Shown here piece by piece: positions 4,990-5,568 of a DNA stretch of 5,568 bases (position 1 is its first letter; the number at the start of each line of letters is the position of its first letter). This stretch comes from an uncultured Pseudomonadota bacterium (GTDB lineage: Bacteria > Pseudomonadota > Gammaproteobacteria > Burkholderiales > Thiobacillaceae), in NCBI GenBank assembly GCA_903883985.1, contig CAISDD010000206.1:1-5568 (forward strand). The letters run 5' to 3'. A program made the position numbers and the translations under genes. The notes beneath the pieces were generated by a model. It did no database searches. It saw only the letters and a program-made list of their open reading frames with translations, and was not told where the DNA came from.

Positions 4990-5010
4990 GCCGCATCCTG
5001 GCCGTTGCAG

Positions 5011-5568
5011 TTACGCTTCCCCGACCTCGGGATCGGCCGCCGCATCCTCACCACTGCCCGACTCGACCGCGACATCGCTGTCGAGCACGCGCTGCAATCC
5101 CGATAGCTTTTCGCCCGCGTCCAGATTGATGAGGGTCACGCCCTGGGTGGAACGGCCGAGCGAGCGGATCTCTGACACCCGGGTACGGATCAGCACGCCG
5201 CCGGTGGTGATCAGCATGACCTCGTCGCTCTCGTCGACCAGTGTGGCGGCGACCACGCGGCCATTGCGTGCCGAAGTGGAGATGGCGATCAAGCCCTGGC
5301 CACCACGACCGTGGCGGGTGTATTCGCCCACTGGAGTGCGCTTGCCGAAACCATTCTCGGTGGCGGTCATCACACTCTGTTCGTCGTTGTCGGCGACCAG
5401 CAGCGCGATCACGCGCGCGTCCCCACCCAGGCGGATGCCGCGTACGCCGCGGCTGCTGCGGCCCATGGGGCGCACTTCGGTCTCATCGAAGCGGTTGGCC
5501 TTGCCCTCGTCGGAGAACAGCATGACGTCGTTCGATCCGTTGGTGATGGCCACGCCGACGAGATAATC
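5011..5568 (-). CDS. gyrA: DNA gyrase subunit A, C-terminal domain (cut by window edge)
   Basis: These are the last 185 residues of GyrA, the breakage-reunion subunit of DNA gyrase, which with GyrB introduces negative supercoils. The visible part is the end of the beta-pinwheel domain that wraps DNA. Blade strands recur with the R-x-x-x-G pattern: DVMLFSDEGKANRFDE (14-29) with GRSSRGVRGIRL (36-47), SVMTATENGFGKRTPVGEY (65-83) with GRGGQGLIAI (87-96), and EVMLITTGGVLIRTRVSEIR (116-135) with GRSTQGVTLINL (138-149). The protein then ends LSGLQRV and an acidic tail of about 23 residues (163-185), a usual trait of gammaproteobacterial GyrA that in E. coli tunes DNA wrapping. The reading frame stays open to the window edge, so an internal GTG at 5553 is not the start. 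The quinolone-resistance region and the canonical GyrA box are outside the window. In Pseudomonas and Xanthomonas gyrA is commonly followed by serC; here it is not. Confidence 0.98.
   Translation of the reverse strand, partial: DYLVGVAITNGSNDVMLFSDEGKANRFDETEVRPMGRSSRGVRGIRLGGDARVIALLVADNDEQSVMTATENGFGKRTPVGEYTRHGRGGQGLIAISTSARNGRVVAATLVDESDEVMLITTGGVLIRTRVSEIRSLGRSTQGVTLINLDAGEKLSGLQRVLDSDVAVESGSGEDAAADPEVGEA

Larger units (their letters stand above)
4488..5010. other. 523-base spacer between gyrA and the TPR gene, repeat-rich
   Basis: No gene is supported here. The right half (4717-4989) contains three different repeat elements listed separately. The left part (4488-4716) must hold the promoter of the TPR gene; a 9-bp inverted repeat lies at 4525-4576, and an AT-richer patch lies around 4606-4650, but I cannot name definite promoter boxes. 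No clear intrinsic terminator with a T-run follows gyrA; the repeat hairpins may serve for 3' end protection. Confidence 0.6.

Noticed and set aside
4805..5566. 253-codon open frame on the plus strand
   Set aside because: It runs through repeat elements and then antisense to gyrA, with a low-complexity Ser/Pro/Arg-rich product.

Overview
The window is high-GC chromosomal DNA that reads as a gammaproteobacterium. The evidence is a GyrA C-terminal domain of gammaproteobacterial type, a full-length YcaO colinear with the Escherichia coli protein, a YgiQ radical-SAM family protein, and intergenic DNA dressed with REP-type palindromes like those common in Pseudomonas, Xanthomonas and related lineages. 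I cannot name the genus. All five genes I support lie on the minus strand, so transcription runs from right to left.

Layout from right (upstream) to left (downstream): (1) 5011-5568, the last 185 residues of DNA gyrase subunit A, cut by the window edge; (2) 4488-5010, a 523-base spacer holding a REP pair (4717-4772), a double-hairpin repeat (4834-4882) and one copy of a third repeat (4933-4989); (3) 3678-4487, a secreted or membrane-anchored TPR protein with one transmembrane segment and a Gly-rich tail; (4) 3492-3677, a leader with a strong 11-bp inverted repeat, a second copy of the third repeat folded as a long hairpin, and a perfect 13-bp tandem duplication directly before the next gene; (5) 1737-3491, complete ycaO; (6) 1571-1736, a spacer with a bulged nested hairpin; (7) 1463-1570, a likely 35-residue Lys-rich small protein; (8) 1046-1462, a spacer with a degenerate GC-rich repeat and short inverted repeats; (9) 1-1045, the N-terminal 348 residues of YgiQ, ending before the radical-SAM cysteine motif. 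A GC-rich repeat is embedded in frame in this ygiQ (about 209-279).

No shared pathway links these genes. GyrA supercoils DNA, YcaO promotes beta-methylthiolation of ribosomal protein S12 by RimO, YgiQ is a radical-SAM protein of unsettled role, and the TPR protein belongs to the cell envelope. Gaps of 166 to 523 bases suggest mostly separate transcription units; ycaO plus the small gene is the only plausible pair. I see no new defence, mobile or biosynthetic system. The unusual content is the repeats: two different families inserted in or beside coding sequence, a repeat family present twice in the window, and a duplicated ribosome-binding region in front of ycaO.
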